In this document: one piece after another, positions 54,613-63,687 of the stretch
Layout of the letters: each line of letters starts with the position of its first letter
How positions within the stretch are numbered: the stretch's first letter is position 1
Assembly: GCF_028621955.1 (NCBI RefSeq)
Contig: NZ_CP117516.1
Span: 2,936,001-3,000,000, forward strand
Direction: 5' to 3'
From: Erythrobacter sp. BLCC-B19
GTDB taxonomy: Bacteria; Pseudomonadota; Alphaproteobacteria; Sphingomonadales; Sphingomonadaceae
DNA: 64,000 nucleotides
Notes under the pieces: model-generated
Seen by the model: the letters and a program-made list of their open reading frames with translations, nothing else
The model's database searches: none
Told to the model about the DNA's origin: nothing
Program-made: the position numbers and the translations under genes

Positions 54613-55467
54613 ATGACCCAATCTGCACCCGAAGCGCTGAAGGGCGAGGATTGGGCCGGGGAGATGGGTGAGCGCTGGCTTGCCAGCCTCGACCGCTTCG
54701 AGGGCATGATCGCCCCCATCGGTGCGGCGCTGCTCGCGCGGGCGGATTACGCAAAGGGCGAGCGCGTGCTCGACTTGGGGTGCGGTGGCGGCGCGACGAC
54801 GCTGGCGATTGCCGAAGCGGTGGGGCCGAATGGCGCGGCGCTCGGGCTCGACATTGCGCCCATGCTGATCGCGCAGGCCAAGGCGCGGGCGGCCGCAGCG
54901 GCGAGCCCCGCGCGCTTTGTATGTGCCGATGCGGCGACAGCGGCGCTCGATGAACCGCCCTTCGACCGGCTGTTCTCGCGCTTCGGATCGATGTTCTTCG
55001 AGGCACCTGTGCCCGCCTTCACCAATCTTCGCGGATGGCTCAAGCCGGGGGCACGCATCGACCTTGCGGTGTGGGCGCACCCGCGTGACAATGCCTGGAT
55101 GATGGAGATGATGGGCGTGGTTCGCAGCCACGTCGACGTCCCCCCCGCCGTCCCGCGCGCGCCTGGGCCTTTCGCCTTCGAGGATCTGAGCTATCTCGAA
55201 GCGATCCTGACGGAAGCGGGCTTTGGCGCGATGGAGGCGGTTGCCTATGAGGGCGAACAGCCTGTCGGCGGGCCGAATGCAACGCCGCAGGAGGCGACTG
55301 CCTTTGCGCTCGCGTCGATGGCTGCGGGGCGAATCCTTGCAGAGCAGGGCGAGGCCGTTCTGGCCGCAGCCCGCGCTGACCTTACCGCCATGTTCACGCG
55401 TTTCCACCGCGAAGGGGAGGGCGTGATGCTCGGTTGCAAGGCGTGGTTGGTATCGGCGCAGGCCTGA
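54613..55467 (+). CDS. Class I SAM-dependent methyltransferase
   Basis: A 284-residue methyltransferase. Motif I is VLDLGCGGGATTLAI, with GLDIAPMLIAQAKARA next. The start MTQSAPEALKGED at 54613 has AGGAGA in front. The substrate is unknown; the C-terminal half has no recognised specificity domain. It lies 17 bases after lpdA. Confidence 0.88.
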   Translation: MTQSAPEALKGEDWAGEMGERWLASLDRFEGMIAPIGAALLARADYAKGERVLDLGCGGGATTLAIAEAVGPNGAALGLDIAPMLIAQAKARAAAAASPARFVCADAATAALDEPPFDRLFSRFGSMFFEAPVPAFTNLRGWLKPGARIDLAVWAHPRDNAWMMEMMGVVRSHVDVPPAVPRAPGPFAFEDLSYLEAILTEAGFGAMEAVAYEGEQPVGGPNATPQEATAFALASMAAGRILAEQGEAVLAAARADLTAMFTRFHREGEGVMLGCKAWLVSAQA

Positions 55468-55558
55468 CACGCGACTTTTCCGGAGCATTTTTCAACGCTG
55501 AACCGTGCCTCACGCAAGACGACTTGCTTTCATCAGGAAATGATCGCAATTCGTCGAA

Positions 55559-56725
55559 ATGAGTTTGCCCGAACCCGATCTGGCCCAACGCCTGGCCGCT
55601 GCTGACCGCGCGCTTGGCGCAGGCAGCCTCGTTCAGGCCCGCAACATCCTTGAAGAAGCCGCGCGTTTCGATCCGCCCTCGCTGCCGCTGTGGCAGCGCC
55701 TTGCGACGGTGCGCAAGATGGCCGGCGCGCCGGTGCTCGCGGTGGATGCGATCGACCGCGCGCTGGCGCTCGCCCCGCTCGATTTCGTCAATCTGCTGAT
55801 GCGTGCGCATCTGCTTGATTCGATGGGCCATCCCGAAGCGGGCGAGGCCTATGGCCGCGCGCTCGCGCAACCGCGGCCCGATCCGCTGCCGCCGATGTTC
55901 CAGGCGACCATCGCGCGCGGGCAAGCCTTGTGGGCGCAGCATCAGCAATCGCTCAACGGACGGCTTGGCGAAGCGGTCGAAGCAAGCGGCGCTGATCTCA
56001 CACCGGCCGAGCGGCGCCGGGTCGAGCGTTTCGCCAGTAACATTGCCCGCATGACCCGCGCCTATCATTCCGAGCCGACCCACTTCAGCTGGCCCGGCCT
56101 GCGCGAACGCGAGTTCCACGATCGCGAGGCGTTTCCTTGGCTGGCCGATCTCGAAGGCCTCACCCCGGCAATCCGGGCGGAGATGGATGCGGTTGCCAAC
56201 GCCCCCGAGGCGGTGCTGGTGCCCTATGTCAAATACAACGCCAGCGAGCCGCTCGCCCAGTGGCGCGATTTGAACCATAACCGTGACTGGACGGCGATCC
56301 ATCTGATCGAGCGGGGAGAAACGCTCGCTCCCAACGCTGCGCGCTGCCCGGTGACGATGGAATTCCTCAGCAGGATGGAGCAGCCGCATATCGCTGGGTG
56401 CGCGTCCAATGCGATGTTCTCGCTGCTCGCCCCCAAGACCCACATCCCGCCCCATGTCGGCGTCGCCAATTTCCGCCTGCTGTGCCACCTGCCGCTGGTC
56501 GTTCCGAACCGCTGCTGGTTCCGGGTTGGGGCCGAAACCCGCGACTTTGCCGGAGGGCAGGCCTGGGTGTTCGACGACACCATCGAGCATGAGGCGAAGA
56601 ACGAGACCGATCAGCTGCGTGTCATCCTGATCTTCGACATCTGGCACCCTGACCTCTCGCCGGCAGAGCGGCAGGCGATCCAGGCGGCCGTGAGCGCAGC
56701 GGCGATGCCGGTTGGGGCGCTCTAA
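55559..56725 (+). CDS. Aspartyl/asparaginyl beta-hydroxylase domain protein with TPR N-terminus
   Basis: A 388-residue protein. Residues 1-140 form TPR-like helical repeats (ARNILEEAARFDPPSLPLWQ). Residues 200-388 are the Asp_Arg_Hydrox fold: HIPPHVGVANFRLLCHLPL, CWFRVG and DTIEHEAKN give the iron-binding His pair. It likely hydroxylates an Asp/Asn side chain using 2-oxoglutarate; the target is unknown. The next gene starts 26 bases on. Confidence 0.88.
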   Translation: MSLPEPDLAQRLAAADRALGAGSLVQARNILEEAARFDPPSLPLWQRLATVRKMAGAPVLAVDAIDRALALAPLDFVNLLMRAHLLDSMGHPEAGEAYGRALAQPRPDPLPPMFQATIARGQALWAQHQQSLNGRLGEAVEASGADLTPAERRRVERFASNIARMTRAYHSEPTHFSWPGLREREFHDREAFPWLADLEGLTPAIRAEMDAVANAPEAVLVPYVKYNASEPLAQWRDLNHNRDWTAIHLIERGETLAPNAARCPVTMEFLSRMEQPHIAGCASNAMFSLLAPKTHIPPHVGVANFRLLCHLPLVVPNRCWFRVGAETRDFAGGQAWVFDDTIEHEAKNETDQLRVILIFDIWHPDLSPAERQAIQAAVSAAAMPVGAL

Positions 56726-56751
56726 AACTTGCCAAAGGGGGGAGTGGCACG

Positions 56752-57372
56752 ATGCGTGATGTGAAAGTGAGCTTCCCCAAGCCCTGTGACCAGCCTTGGG
56801 AGGCGATGGCACCGCACGGCTGCAGCCGCCACTGTGCGGCGTGCGACACGGTGATCCACGATCTTGAACACATGACGGCCGATGAGGCTGAAGCCCTGCT
56901 CGATAGCGGCACCGAAGTGTGCGTTCGCGCGAGGATCGCGCCGGACGGGGTGGTAAAGCTCAAGCCTGCGGGCCGCAGCACCGGGCGGCGGCTCGTCGCA
57001 GCCGCCAGCGCCTCGCTCATGCTGGCAACCGCCGCCTGCCAGACCGCGCCCGACAGCGCCGAACCGCGCTACCGGATCACCGGTAAGTTCCCCTGGAAAG
57101 ACCAGCTTTACGATGCAGAACTGACCTCGGCCGATGGTCGCAAATGGCCGGTGCGGCGCGAGCCGGGCACCGGTCGCTTCATCTTCGACAACCTTGTGCC
57201 CGGGGTCTATGTGCTCTCGACGATCGGGGACTGCGGCACACGGCAGGTGGTCGAGACGATCACCATCGACGCCGCCTCGGTCGATCTCGGCCGCGCCGCA
57301 CCCGAATCCGACGACAGCTGCATCATTATCGGCGTGATGGTTCCGGCGGATAACCGCAGGCTGCGAGGGTAG
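56752..57372 (+). CDS. Cys-motif membrane-anchored protein
   Basis: A 206-residue protein. The N-terminus has C12, C24, C28 and C31 in KPCDQPWEAMAPHGCSRHC followed by AACD, a motif seen in other bacteria before membrane-linked domains. A hydrophobic segment at about 80-96 (RLVAAASASLMLATAAC) precedes a beta-rich part like a carboxypeptidase regulatory repeat (GTGRFIFDNLVPGVYVLST). Function unknown; the cysteines may bind metal. Confidence 0.75.
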   Translation: MRDVKVSFPKPCDQPWEAMAPHGCSRHCAACDTVIHDLEHMTADEAEALLDSGTEVCVRARIAPDGVVKLKPAGRSTGRRLVAAASASLMLATAACQTAPDSAEPRYRITGKFPWKDQLYDAELTSADGRKWPVRREPGTGRFIFDNLVPGVYVLSTIGDCGTRQVVETITIDAASVDLGRAAPESDDSCIIIGVMVPADNRRLRG

Positions 57373-57412
57373 TCAGAAGGGCAGGGCCGAGGGAGCCTTA
57401 TTGGCGCCCAAC

Positions 57413-58066
57413 TCAGCGGAACAGCACTTGCAGCAGCAGGGCCTGCGGCTTTTGGCGGCATCGCTCGAAGGCCTGACCCCACCTTTCCTCGAACAGGGCT
57501 ACACCCTTTTTCACCTTGGCGGTGTTGCCCCCGTTCATCAGTCCAATCGTCTGTAGCCCGAGCATCATGTTGTACAGTTCATGCTCCGTCACCGGCTTGT
57601 CAGGATTGGCCGATTGCCACCAGGCAAGATCCAGCAGGAACTGTTCGCAGCGATATTCGCCTGCCAGACCGTCCCCTTCGGCATAGGCCGCAAATTTGAA
57701 CGGGATGGTGGCAATGATGGGGATGACGCTGCCTTGCGCGTCCTGTGCAGGCGCAAAGCGGAAGCTCTGCGCGGCTGCGAGGGCGATGCGATCAAGTTCG
57801 GGAACACCGCTCGATTGCGAGACCCGCGCTTCGCTCAAAACGCCTTCGGTCGTCAGGATTCCGGAGACCGTGACATCACCATGATGCCCAAGCGCCTTTT
57901 CGGCTGCGGGCAGAACCGGAAAATCACCTTCGGTCAATTTGGGTCTGATTTTGACCTGCGCGCGATTCGCGGTCGCTTCAGTCCAGGCAGCGCTTTCCTG
58001 AGGAGCAGCCGTGTCTTCGGCGGGCTGTGCGGCAACCAGGGCGGCTGCAAGCATAATCGGCGACAT
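57413..58066 (-). CDS. Secreted protein with TonB C-terminal-like domain
   Basis: A 217-residue protein starting MSPIMLAAALVAAQPAED at 58066, a short signal peptide. The middle holds the TonB-C pattern GDVTVSGILTTEGVLSEARV with SGVPELDRIALAAAQSFRF. A C-terminal region with QFLLDLAWWQSANPDKP follows. No TonB transmembrane/Pro-rich linker is visible, so it is not a normal energy transducer. Confidence 0.78.
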   Translation of the reverse strand: MSPIMLAAALVAAQPAEDTAAPQESAAWTEATANRAQVKIRPKLTEGDFPVLPAAEKALGHHGDVTVSGILTTEGVLSEARVSQSSGVPELDRIALAAAQSFRFAPAQDAQGSVIPIIATIPFKFAAYAEGDGLAGEYRCEQFLLDLAWWQSANPDKPVTEHELYNMMLGLQTIGLMNGGNTAKVKKGVALFEERWGQAFERCRQKPQALLLQVLFR

Positions 58067-58084
58067 GACGACCCCCAAGTTTGT

Positions 58085-58174
58085 TTGGCGGACAGGGTGG
58101 GATTCGAACCCACGGTAGGCTTGCACCTACGGCGGTTTTCAAGACCGCTGCCTTAAACCACTCGGCCACCTGTC
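58085..58174 (-). tRNA. tRNA-Ser (anticodon UGA)
   Basis: Reading the minus strand from 58174: acceptor GGACAGG pairs with CCTGTCC, and the anticodon stem GCGGT/ACCGC holds loop CTTGAAA, so the anticodon is UGA (Ser, UCA codons). A long variable arm (class II) fits tRNA-Ser, and GGGTTCGAATCCC is the T arm. An encoded CCA is at 58085-58087. Length is 90 bases with CCA. Confidence 0.97.
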
Positions 58175-58262
58175 CTTGCAGTGCCCCCTAGCCACACTTG
58201 CGCTGTGAGTCATCCCCGTTCCGTTGTTGGGAATTCAGCCAGAGTGTGACATCCAAGGCGCG

Positions 58263-59312
58263 ATGATTCCCCGGCTTCTCCCTGCTGCTGCGCTTGCCCT
58301 TGCGGCCCTTGCCACGCTTGGCGCGCCCCCCGCGTCGGCTCCGGCGACGGCGCAGGCGAGTGTCGATAGCGTGTCGTTCGATGCCTATCTAGAACTCTTG
58401 AAGGCCCGCGCCCGCGCCGAGGGTGTGCGGGAGGATACACTCGACCGCATGACCGCAGGGCTCACGCCCAACCCCCGGGTGATTGCGCTCGACAACAACC
58501 AACCCGGCAGCGCCACGACGCGCGGCTACCCGCCGATGTCGAACTATATCGCGACCCATGTCGATGCCGCGCGCATTGGCGGGGGGCGGGCCGTTTATGG
58601 CCAGCACCGCGATCTGCTCGCGCGGATCGAGGCGCAATATGGTGTGCCGGGAGCGATCATCGTCGCGATCTTCGGGCACGAGACTAGCTATGGCCGGGTG
58701 AAGGGTGACTTCGATCTCGCCCGAAGCCTTGCCACGCTCGCATGGGAGGGCCGCCGCCGCGAATTGTTCGCAGGCGAGTTCGTGGCCTTGATGAAGATTG
58801 CTGAGCGCGGTTACGACCGCTCGCAATTGGTCGGCTCCTATGCAGGCGCCTTTGGCAATCCGCAGTTCCTCCCGAGTGTCTATCTGCGGCTTGCGACCGA
58901 TGGCGATGGGGACGGGCGCGCGGACATCTTCACCAACCGCGCAGACACCTTCGCCTCGATCGCCAACTATTTCCGCGACGCGGGATGGCGACCCGGTCAG
59001 CCCTGGGGCGTGCGCGCCAGCGTTGCGCCCGGGTTCGATGCCGCCGCTTATCGCACCCGGCTCGTCTCGCCCGTATGCCCGCGCGTCCACGAACGGCTCA
59101 GCCGATGGATGACTGTGGCCGAATGGCGCGCGGCCGGCGTGGTAGCGCAAGGTGGCCTTGCCGATGATGTGATGGTCGCCTTCTTTCAGCCCGACGGGCC
59201 CGGTGCCCCTGCCTGGCTGCTGACGGGCAATTATCGCGCGATCCTCGAATATAACTGCTCGAGCTACTATGCTCTGAGCGTCGGGTTGCTCGCTGACGAA
59301 ATCGTGAACTGA
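58263..59312 (+). CDS. Lytic murein transglycosylase (MltB family)
   Basis: A 349-residue protein with a signal peptide (MIPRLLPAAALALAALATLG, cleavage near TAQA). The catalytic glutamate is E140 in FGHETSYGRV; the family GAFGNPQFLPSVYLR is also present. It cuts glycan strands to anhydro-muropeptides. The start at 58263 is the ATG just before the signal; the frame from 58224 has no signal logic. dacA follows by 53 bases. Confidence 0.9.
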   Translation: MIPRLLPAAALALAALATLGAPPASAPATAQASVDSVSFDAYLELLKARARAEGVREDTLDRMTAGLTPNPRVIALDNNQPGSATTRGYPPMSNYIATHVDAARIGGGRAVYGQHRDLLARIEAQYGVPGAIIVAIFGHETSYGRVKGDFDLARSLATLAWEGRRRELFAGEFVALMKIAERGYDRSQLVGSYAGAFGNPQFLPSVYLRLATDGDGDGRADIFTNRADTFASIANYFRDAGWRPGQPWGVRASVAPGFDAAAYRTRLVSPVCPRVHERLSRWMTVAEWRAAGVVAQGGLADDVMVAFFQPDGPGAPAWLLTGNYRAILEYNCSSYYALSVGLLADEIVN

Positions 59313-59365
59313 GCCGCCGCCCTGCCTCGCCAATCCGATGGGCGGCTTGTATAGCCCCCGGCGTG

Positions 59366-60550
59366 ATGTCTCCGATGAAGCTGCGCCCGACCTTTCGCCT
59401 GTTACCGCTCCTGCTCGCTGCCGCAGCCTTGCCCGCACGAGCAGCCCTGCCGGACACTGCGCCGATCATCCCCGCCATCCCGACCGCTGCCGAAGCGCCC
59501 GTGGCTTTGCTGGTCGATCTCGGGAGCGGCCAGGTGCTCCACGCGCGCGATCCCGACCGGCGCTTCATGCCCGCCTCGGTCACCAAGGTGATGACGCTCT
59601 ACCTTGCCTTCGAGCTGATCGCGGCAGGACGGCTCGATCCAAAGCAGGTTTTCGTGATGAGCCCTAGCGTGGCCCGCGACTGGCGGCGCAAGGGCTCGAC
59701 CATGTTTCTTGACGCAGGCGAGCAGGTGGCGGTCGATGATCTCTTGCTGGGGATCGCCAATGTCTCTGCCAATGACGGAGCGGCGGTGCTCGCCGAGGGA
59801 CAGGCCGGATCGGTCGCGGCCTGGGTGATGGCGATGAACAGCACAGCGCGCGGGCTGGGCATGATGGGGAGCAATTTCGGCACCCCCAACGGCTTTCCCG
59901 ACGAAGGCCGCACCTTCACCACGGCAAGCGATCTGGTGACGCTGGCGCGGGCAATGATCACGCGCCACCCCGACAAGTTCGGCTATTACATCGGTCGCGC
60001 CGGGTTCGATTACAAAGGCATCGCGCAGGTCAATCACGATCCGATGATTGGAAGGGTGGCAGGGGCTGACGGGATCAAGACCGGCTTCACCAACGAAGCG
60101 GGCTTTTCCTACCTCGGCACCGCACGCCGCAACGGGCAGCGCCTGGTGCTGGTGCTGGCCGGGGTCGAGAATGGCAGGCTGCGGGCCAAGCTCGCACGCG
60201 CCTATGCCGAATGGGGATTTTCCGCCTTCGATCGTCGCCCGCTCTTCGCCAGTGGCGCGGTCGTGGGCACCGCGCGCGTCCAGAACGGTGACGCGCGCAG
60301 CGTGGCGCTCAAGGCGGCCGGCCCGGTCACGATGAACCTCCCGCGCGGCAGTGCGGCGCAGCTCACCGCGACAATCCGCTACGAAGGCCCGTTGCGCGCG
60401 CCGCTCGGTGCGGGGCAGGAAGTCGCGGTGCTCGAGATTACCGCCCCCGGCATAAGCCCCGCGCGTGTGCCGCTCTACACCGCCGAGGCCGTGAGCACCG
60501 CCGGGCCGCTCGACCGCATCATCAACGCCATCGCGGGCGTGTTTTCGTGA
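59366..60550 (+). CDS. dacA: D-alanyl-D-alanine carboxypeptidase (PBP5/6 family)
   Basis: A 394-residue exported enzyme that trims the terminal D-Ala from stem peptides. SxxK is S71-K74, SAN is at 134-136 (NVSANDG), and KTG is at 238-240 (GIKTG). A signal peptide ends near AARAALP. The start is 59366, or the ATG at 59375 three codons on. It overlaps tmk by 4 bases (GTGA). Confidence 0.92.
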   Translation: MSPMKLRPTFRLLPLLLAAAALPARAALPDTAPIIPAIPTAAEAPVALLVDLGSGQVLHARDPDRRFMPASVTKVMTLYLAFELIAAGRLDPKQVFVMSPSVARDWRRKGSTMFLDAGEQVAVDDLLLGIANVSANDGAAVLAEGQAGSVAAWVMAMNSTARGLGMMGSNFGTPNGFPDEGRTFTTASDLVTLARAMITRHPDKFGYYIGRAGFDYKGIAQVNHDPMIGRVAGADGIKTGFTNEAGFSYLGTARRNGQRLVLVLAGVENGRLRAKLARAYAEWGFSAFDRRPLFASGAVVGTARVQNGDARSVALKAAGPVTMNLPRGSAAQLTATIRYEGPLRAPLGAGQEVAVLEITAPGISPARVPLYTAEAVSTAGPLDRIINAIAGVFS

Positions 60551-61188
60551 GTGTGCCGGGCCGCTTTATCGCCTTCGAGGGCGGGGAGGGCGCGGGCAAG
60601 TCCACGCAGGCACGGCTGCTGGCCGAAGCGCTGCGGGCGCGCGGGCTATCGGTCGTGGTCACACGCGAGCCGGGCGGCACGCCCGGGGCAGAGGCGATCC
60701 GCGCGCTGCTGCTGTCGCCCCCTGGGGCCAAGGAGACAGAAGGCTGGCCGCCTGAGGCCGAAGCGCTGCTGTTTGCCGCCGCCCGCGCGGATCATGTCGC
60801 GCACCTGATCCGCCCGGCTCTGGCCCGCGGGGAATGGGTGATCTGCGACCGCTTTGTCGATTCGAGCCGCGCCTATCAGGGCGGGGCAGGGGGGCTGGGC
60901 GACACAGCCATAACCGCGCTCCACGCCTTCGGCAGCGACGGATTGCGGCCCGACCGGGTGATCTTGCTGGAGGGCGACGAAGCCGCGCTCGCCGACCGCC
61001 TCGCCGCGCGCGGGAACGCCGCCGATGCCATCGAAGGCCGCCCCGCCGCCTATCATCGCGCCGTCGCCGCCGCTTTCCGCGATCTGGCGGAAAGCGACCC
61101 GCACGGCTTTGCCCGCATCGACGCGATTGGGGCACCGCAGGAGGTGCACGCCCGCATCCTCGCGGCACTGGCGGATGTGCTGCCGTGA
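60547..61188 (+). CDS. tmk: Thymidylate kinase
   Basis: A 213-residue kinase making dTDP. P-loop FEGGEGAGKSTQAR, DR(F) motif ICDRFVDSSRAYQG and the lid region GNAADAIEG are seen. GTG start at 60547 overlaps dacA's stop, and holB starts at its own stop (GTGA). Confidence 0.94.
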   Translation: MSVPGRFIAFEGGEGAGKSTQARLLAEALRARGLSVVVTREPGGTPGAEAIRALLLSPPGAKETEGWPPEAEALLFAAARADHVAHLIRPALARGEWVICDRFVDSSRAYQGGAGGLGDTAITALHAFGSDGLRPDRVILLEGDEAALADRLAARGNAADAIEGRPAAYHRAVAAAFRDLAESDPHGFARIDAIGAPQEVHARILAALADVLP

Positions 61189-62141
61189 CCGACTGGCCCA
61201 ACCATGCCGAAGCCTGGCGCGCCTGGCGCGATGCGCTGAGCGGCGAGCGGATGCATCATGGCTGGCTGCTCGCGGGCAAGAGCGGCCTCGGCAAGCGCGA
61301 CTTCGCCATGGCCGCCGCGCGCGAGCTGGTGGCTGAACCCGGCGTGCCACAGCCCTCGGGCGATCACCCCGACATCATTGTCCTTACCTATGGCCCCAAG
61401 GACGACAAGGGCGAGAAGGCCCAGGCCGAGGGCAAGCCTTTCGAACTCGCGCGCTCGATCCGGATCAAGCAGATCCGCGCGATGCAGCGCCGCTTGGTGA
61501 CTCGCCCGACCTTGGGCAGCCGCCGTGCGATCATCATCGACCCGGCCGACGACATGGAGAAATCCGCCGCCAACGCGCTGCTTAAAAGCCTAGAGGAACC
61601 GCCCGCCGGCACGTTCTTCCTGCTGGTCACACACCGCCCCGCGCGCCTGCTGCCGACGATCCGCTCGCGCTGCCGCACCTTGCGCTTCCCGGTGCTGAGC
61701 GACAGCCAGCTGGCGGCGATGCTTTCTGCAGAGGGCCTGCCCTCCGACCCGCAGGCGATTGCTGCCGCCGAGGGCAGTTTCGGCGCGGCGGTGCGCTTTG
61801 CCGAGCAGGATCTCGCGCCCATCGCCCGGGTCATGTCGGCGCTGCTGGCAGGTGGCGACAGCGGCATGACCGGGCGCGGCGAACTTGCCCGGCTGATCGG
61901 CCCGCGCGCCGACAGGGAGCGGGTGCAGGCGGTTCTCGACCTTGCCCAATCGCTCGCCGCCCGGTCTGCGCGGGCCGCCGATGACCCCGCACGGCGCGCG
62001 CGCCTGATCGACGCCCACGCCGCCCTCGTCAGCCTCGCCGCCGAAGCGCCAACGGCCAATTTCGACGCGAGCATGCTGCCCTTCGAGATCGGCAGCTTGC
62101 TTGTCGCCGCCGCCCCGGCTAGCGAACCGGCCCATGGCTGA
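61185..62141 (+). CDS. holB: DNA polymerase III delta' subunit
   Basis: A 318-residue clamp-loader subunit from GTG 61185. P-loop-like GKSGLGKRDF, and the SLEEPPAGTFFLL and RSRCRTL motifs are present. The zinc-binding cysteines found in many delta' proteins are missing (SGDHPD region). It overlaps tmk by 4 and metG by 8 bases. Confidence 0.9.
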   Translation: MTDWPNHAEAWRAWRDALSGERMHHGWLLAGKSGLGKRDFAMAAARELVAEPGVPQPSGDHPDIIVLTYGPKDDKGEKAQAEGKPFELARSIRIKQIRAMQRRLVTRPTLGSRRAIIIDPADDMEKSAANALLKSLEEPPAGTFFLLVTHRPARLLPTIRSRCRTLRFPVLSDSQLAAMLSAEGLPSDPQAIAAAEGSFGAAVRFAEQDLAPIARVMSALLAGGDSGMTGRGELARLIGPRADRERVQAVLDLAQSLAARSARAADDPARRARLIDAHAALVSLAAEAPTANFDASMLPFEIGSLLVAAAPASEPAHG

Positions 62142-63687
62142 CACCACCCCCTTCTACATCACAACCGCGATCAGCTACCCCAACGGGAAGCCGCATATCG
62201 GCCACGCTTACGAGGCGATTGCCGCCGACGTGATCGCGCGCTTCCAGCGCCTTTCGGGCCGCCGTGTGCGGTTCCAGACCGGCACCGACGAGCACGGGCT
62301 CAAGATGGCCCGCAAGGCCGAGGAACAGGGCCGCACCCCGCGCGAGCTGGCTGACGAAATGTCAGGCTATTTCCGCGATATGTGCGACGCCCTTAACGTG
62401 TCCTATGACCGGTTCATCCGCACCAGCGAACCCGATCACCACCGCGCCAGCCAGGCGATCTGGCAGGCGATGGAGGCTGCGGGCGACCTCTATCTCGACC
62501 GCTATGAAGGCTGGTACTCGGTTCGCGACGAGGCTTTCTATGACGAGAGCGAGTTGGTGGAAGGTGAGGGCGGCGAGAAGCTCTCCCCGCAGGGCACCCC
62601 GGTCGAATGGACGGTGGAGGAAAGCTGGTTCTTTAGGCTTTCGAAGTATGAAGGCCAACTGCTTGAATTGCTGAAGACCCCTGGCTTCCTCGAACCGGCA
62701 AGCCGCCGCAACGAAATGATCGCCTTTGTCGAACAGGGGTTGCGCGATCTGTCGGTCAGCCGCACCTCGTTCGATTGGGGTGTGAAAGTGCCGGGGTCGG
62801 ACGGCCACGTCATGTATGTGTGGGTCGATGCGCTCACCAACTATCTGACGGGGCTTGGCTATCCCGACGACATGGGCGATTTCTGGCCCGCCAGCCTGCA
62901 TCTCATCGGCAAGGACATCGTGCGCTTCCACACGATCTACTGGCCGGCCTTCCTGATGAGCGCCAATTTGCCGCTGCCGCGCAAGGTGTTCGGCCACGGG
63001 TTCCTGCTCAATCGCGGGCAGAAGGAATCGAAGTCGCTCGGCAATGTCACCGATCCCGTGGAACTGGCCGAAACCTTCGGGGTCGATGCCTTGCGCTATT
63101 TCCTGATGCGCGAAGTCGCCTTCGGACAGGATGGCAGCTATTCGCCCGAAGCCATTGTTCAAAGGGCAAATGGCGAGCTGGGCAATGCCTTTGGCAACCT
63201 TGCGCAGCGCACGCTCGGCTTCATCGCCAAGAACCTCGAGGGCTACCTGCCGGCGATCCGTGGGCACGACGCTGCCGACACCGCGCTGTTCGAAGCGGTC
63301 GACCGGGCGATCACCACGGAAATTCCGCAGGCTTTCGAAAGCCTTGCACTCCAACAGGCGGTCGAGGCATGGCTTCAGGCGGTGTTCGCCTGCAATGCCT
63401 ATATCGACGCGCAGGCGCCCTGGACTTTGCGCAAGACCGATCCGGAGCGGATGGAGACCGTACTCGCCACGCTCTACATATGCATCGCCCAGCTGGCGGT
63501 GGCGATCAGCCCGGTGATCCCCGCGAGCAGCGCCAAGCTGCTGGATATGCTGGGTATTCCCGATGATCTGCGCAATCTCGAAGGGATCCGCAGCCACTGG
63601 TATTCACCGCTTGCGGAGAGCGATTACCAGATCATCGCGCCGACCCCGCTGTTCCCCCGGCTCGAACTTCCCGCCGAGGCCGATTGA
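62134..63687 (+). CDS. metG: Methionyl-tRNA synthetase
   Basis: A 517-residue class I synthetase. HIGH is at 21-24 (KPHIGHAYEAI). The KMSKS position reads KESKS at 297-301 (NRGQKESKSLGNV), with Glu in place of Met. The start MADTTPFYIT at 62134 overlaps holB by 8 bases; the stop overlaps tatD by one (TGATG). Confidence 0.94.
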   Translation: MADTTPFYITTAISYPNGKPHIGHAYEAIAADVIARFQRLSGRRVRFQTGTDEHGLKMARKAEEQGRTPRELADEMSGYFRDMCDALNVSYDRFIRTSEPDHHRASQAIWQAMEAAGDLYLDRYEGWYSVRDEAFYDESELVEGEGGEKLSPQGTPVEWTVEESWFFRLSKYEGQLLELLKTPGFLEPASRRNEMIAFVEQGLRDLSVSRTSFDWGVKVPGSDGHVMYVWVDALTNYLTGLGYPDDMGDFWPASLHLIGKDIVRFHTIYWPAFLMSANLPLPRKVFGHGFLLNRGQKESKSLGNVTDPVELAETFGVDALRYFLMREVAFGQDGSYSPEAIVQRANGELGNAFGNLAQRTLGFIAKNLEGYLPAIRGHDAADTALFEAVDRAITTEIPQAFESLALQQAVEAWLQAVFACNAYIDAQAPWTLRKTDPERMETVLATLYICIAQLAVAISPVIPASSAKLLDMLGIPDDLRNLEGIRSHWYSPLAESDYQIIAPTPLFPRLELPAEAD

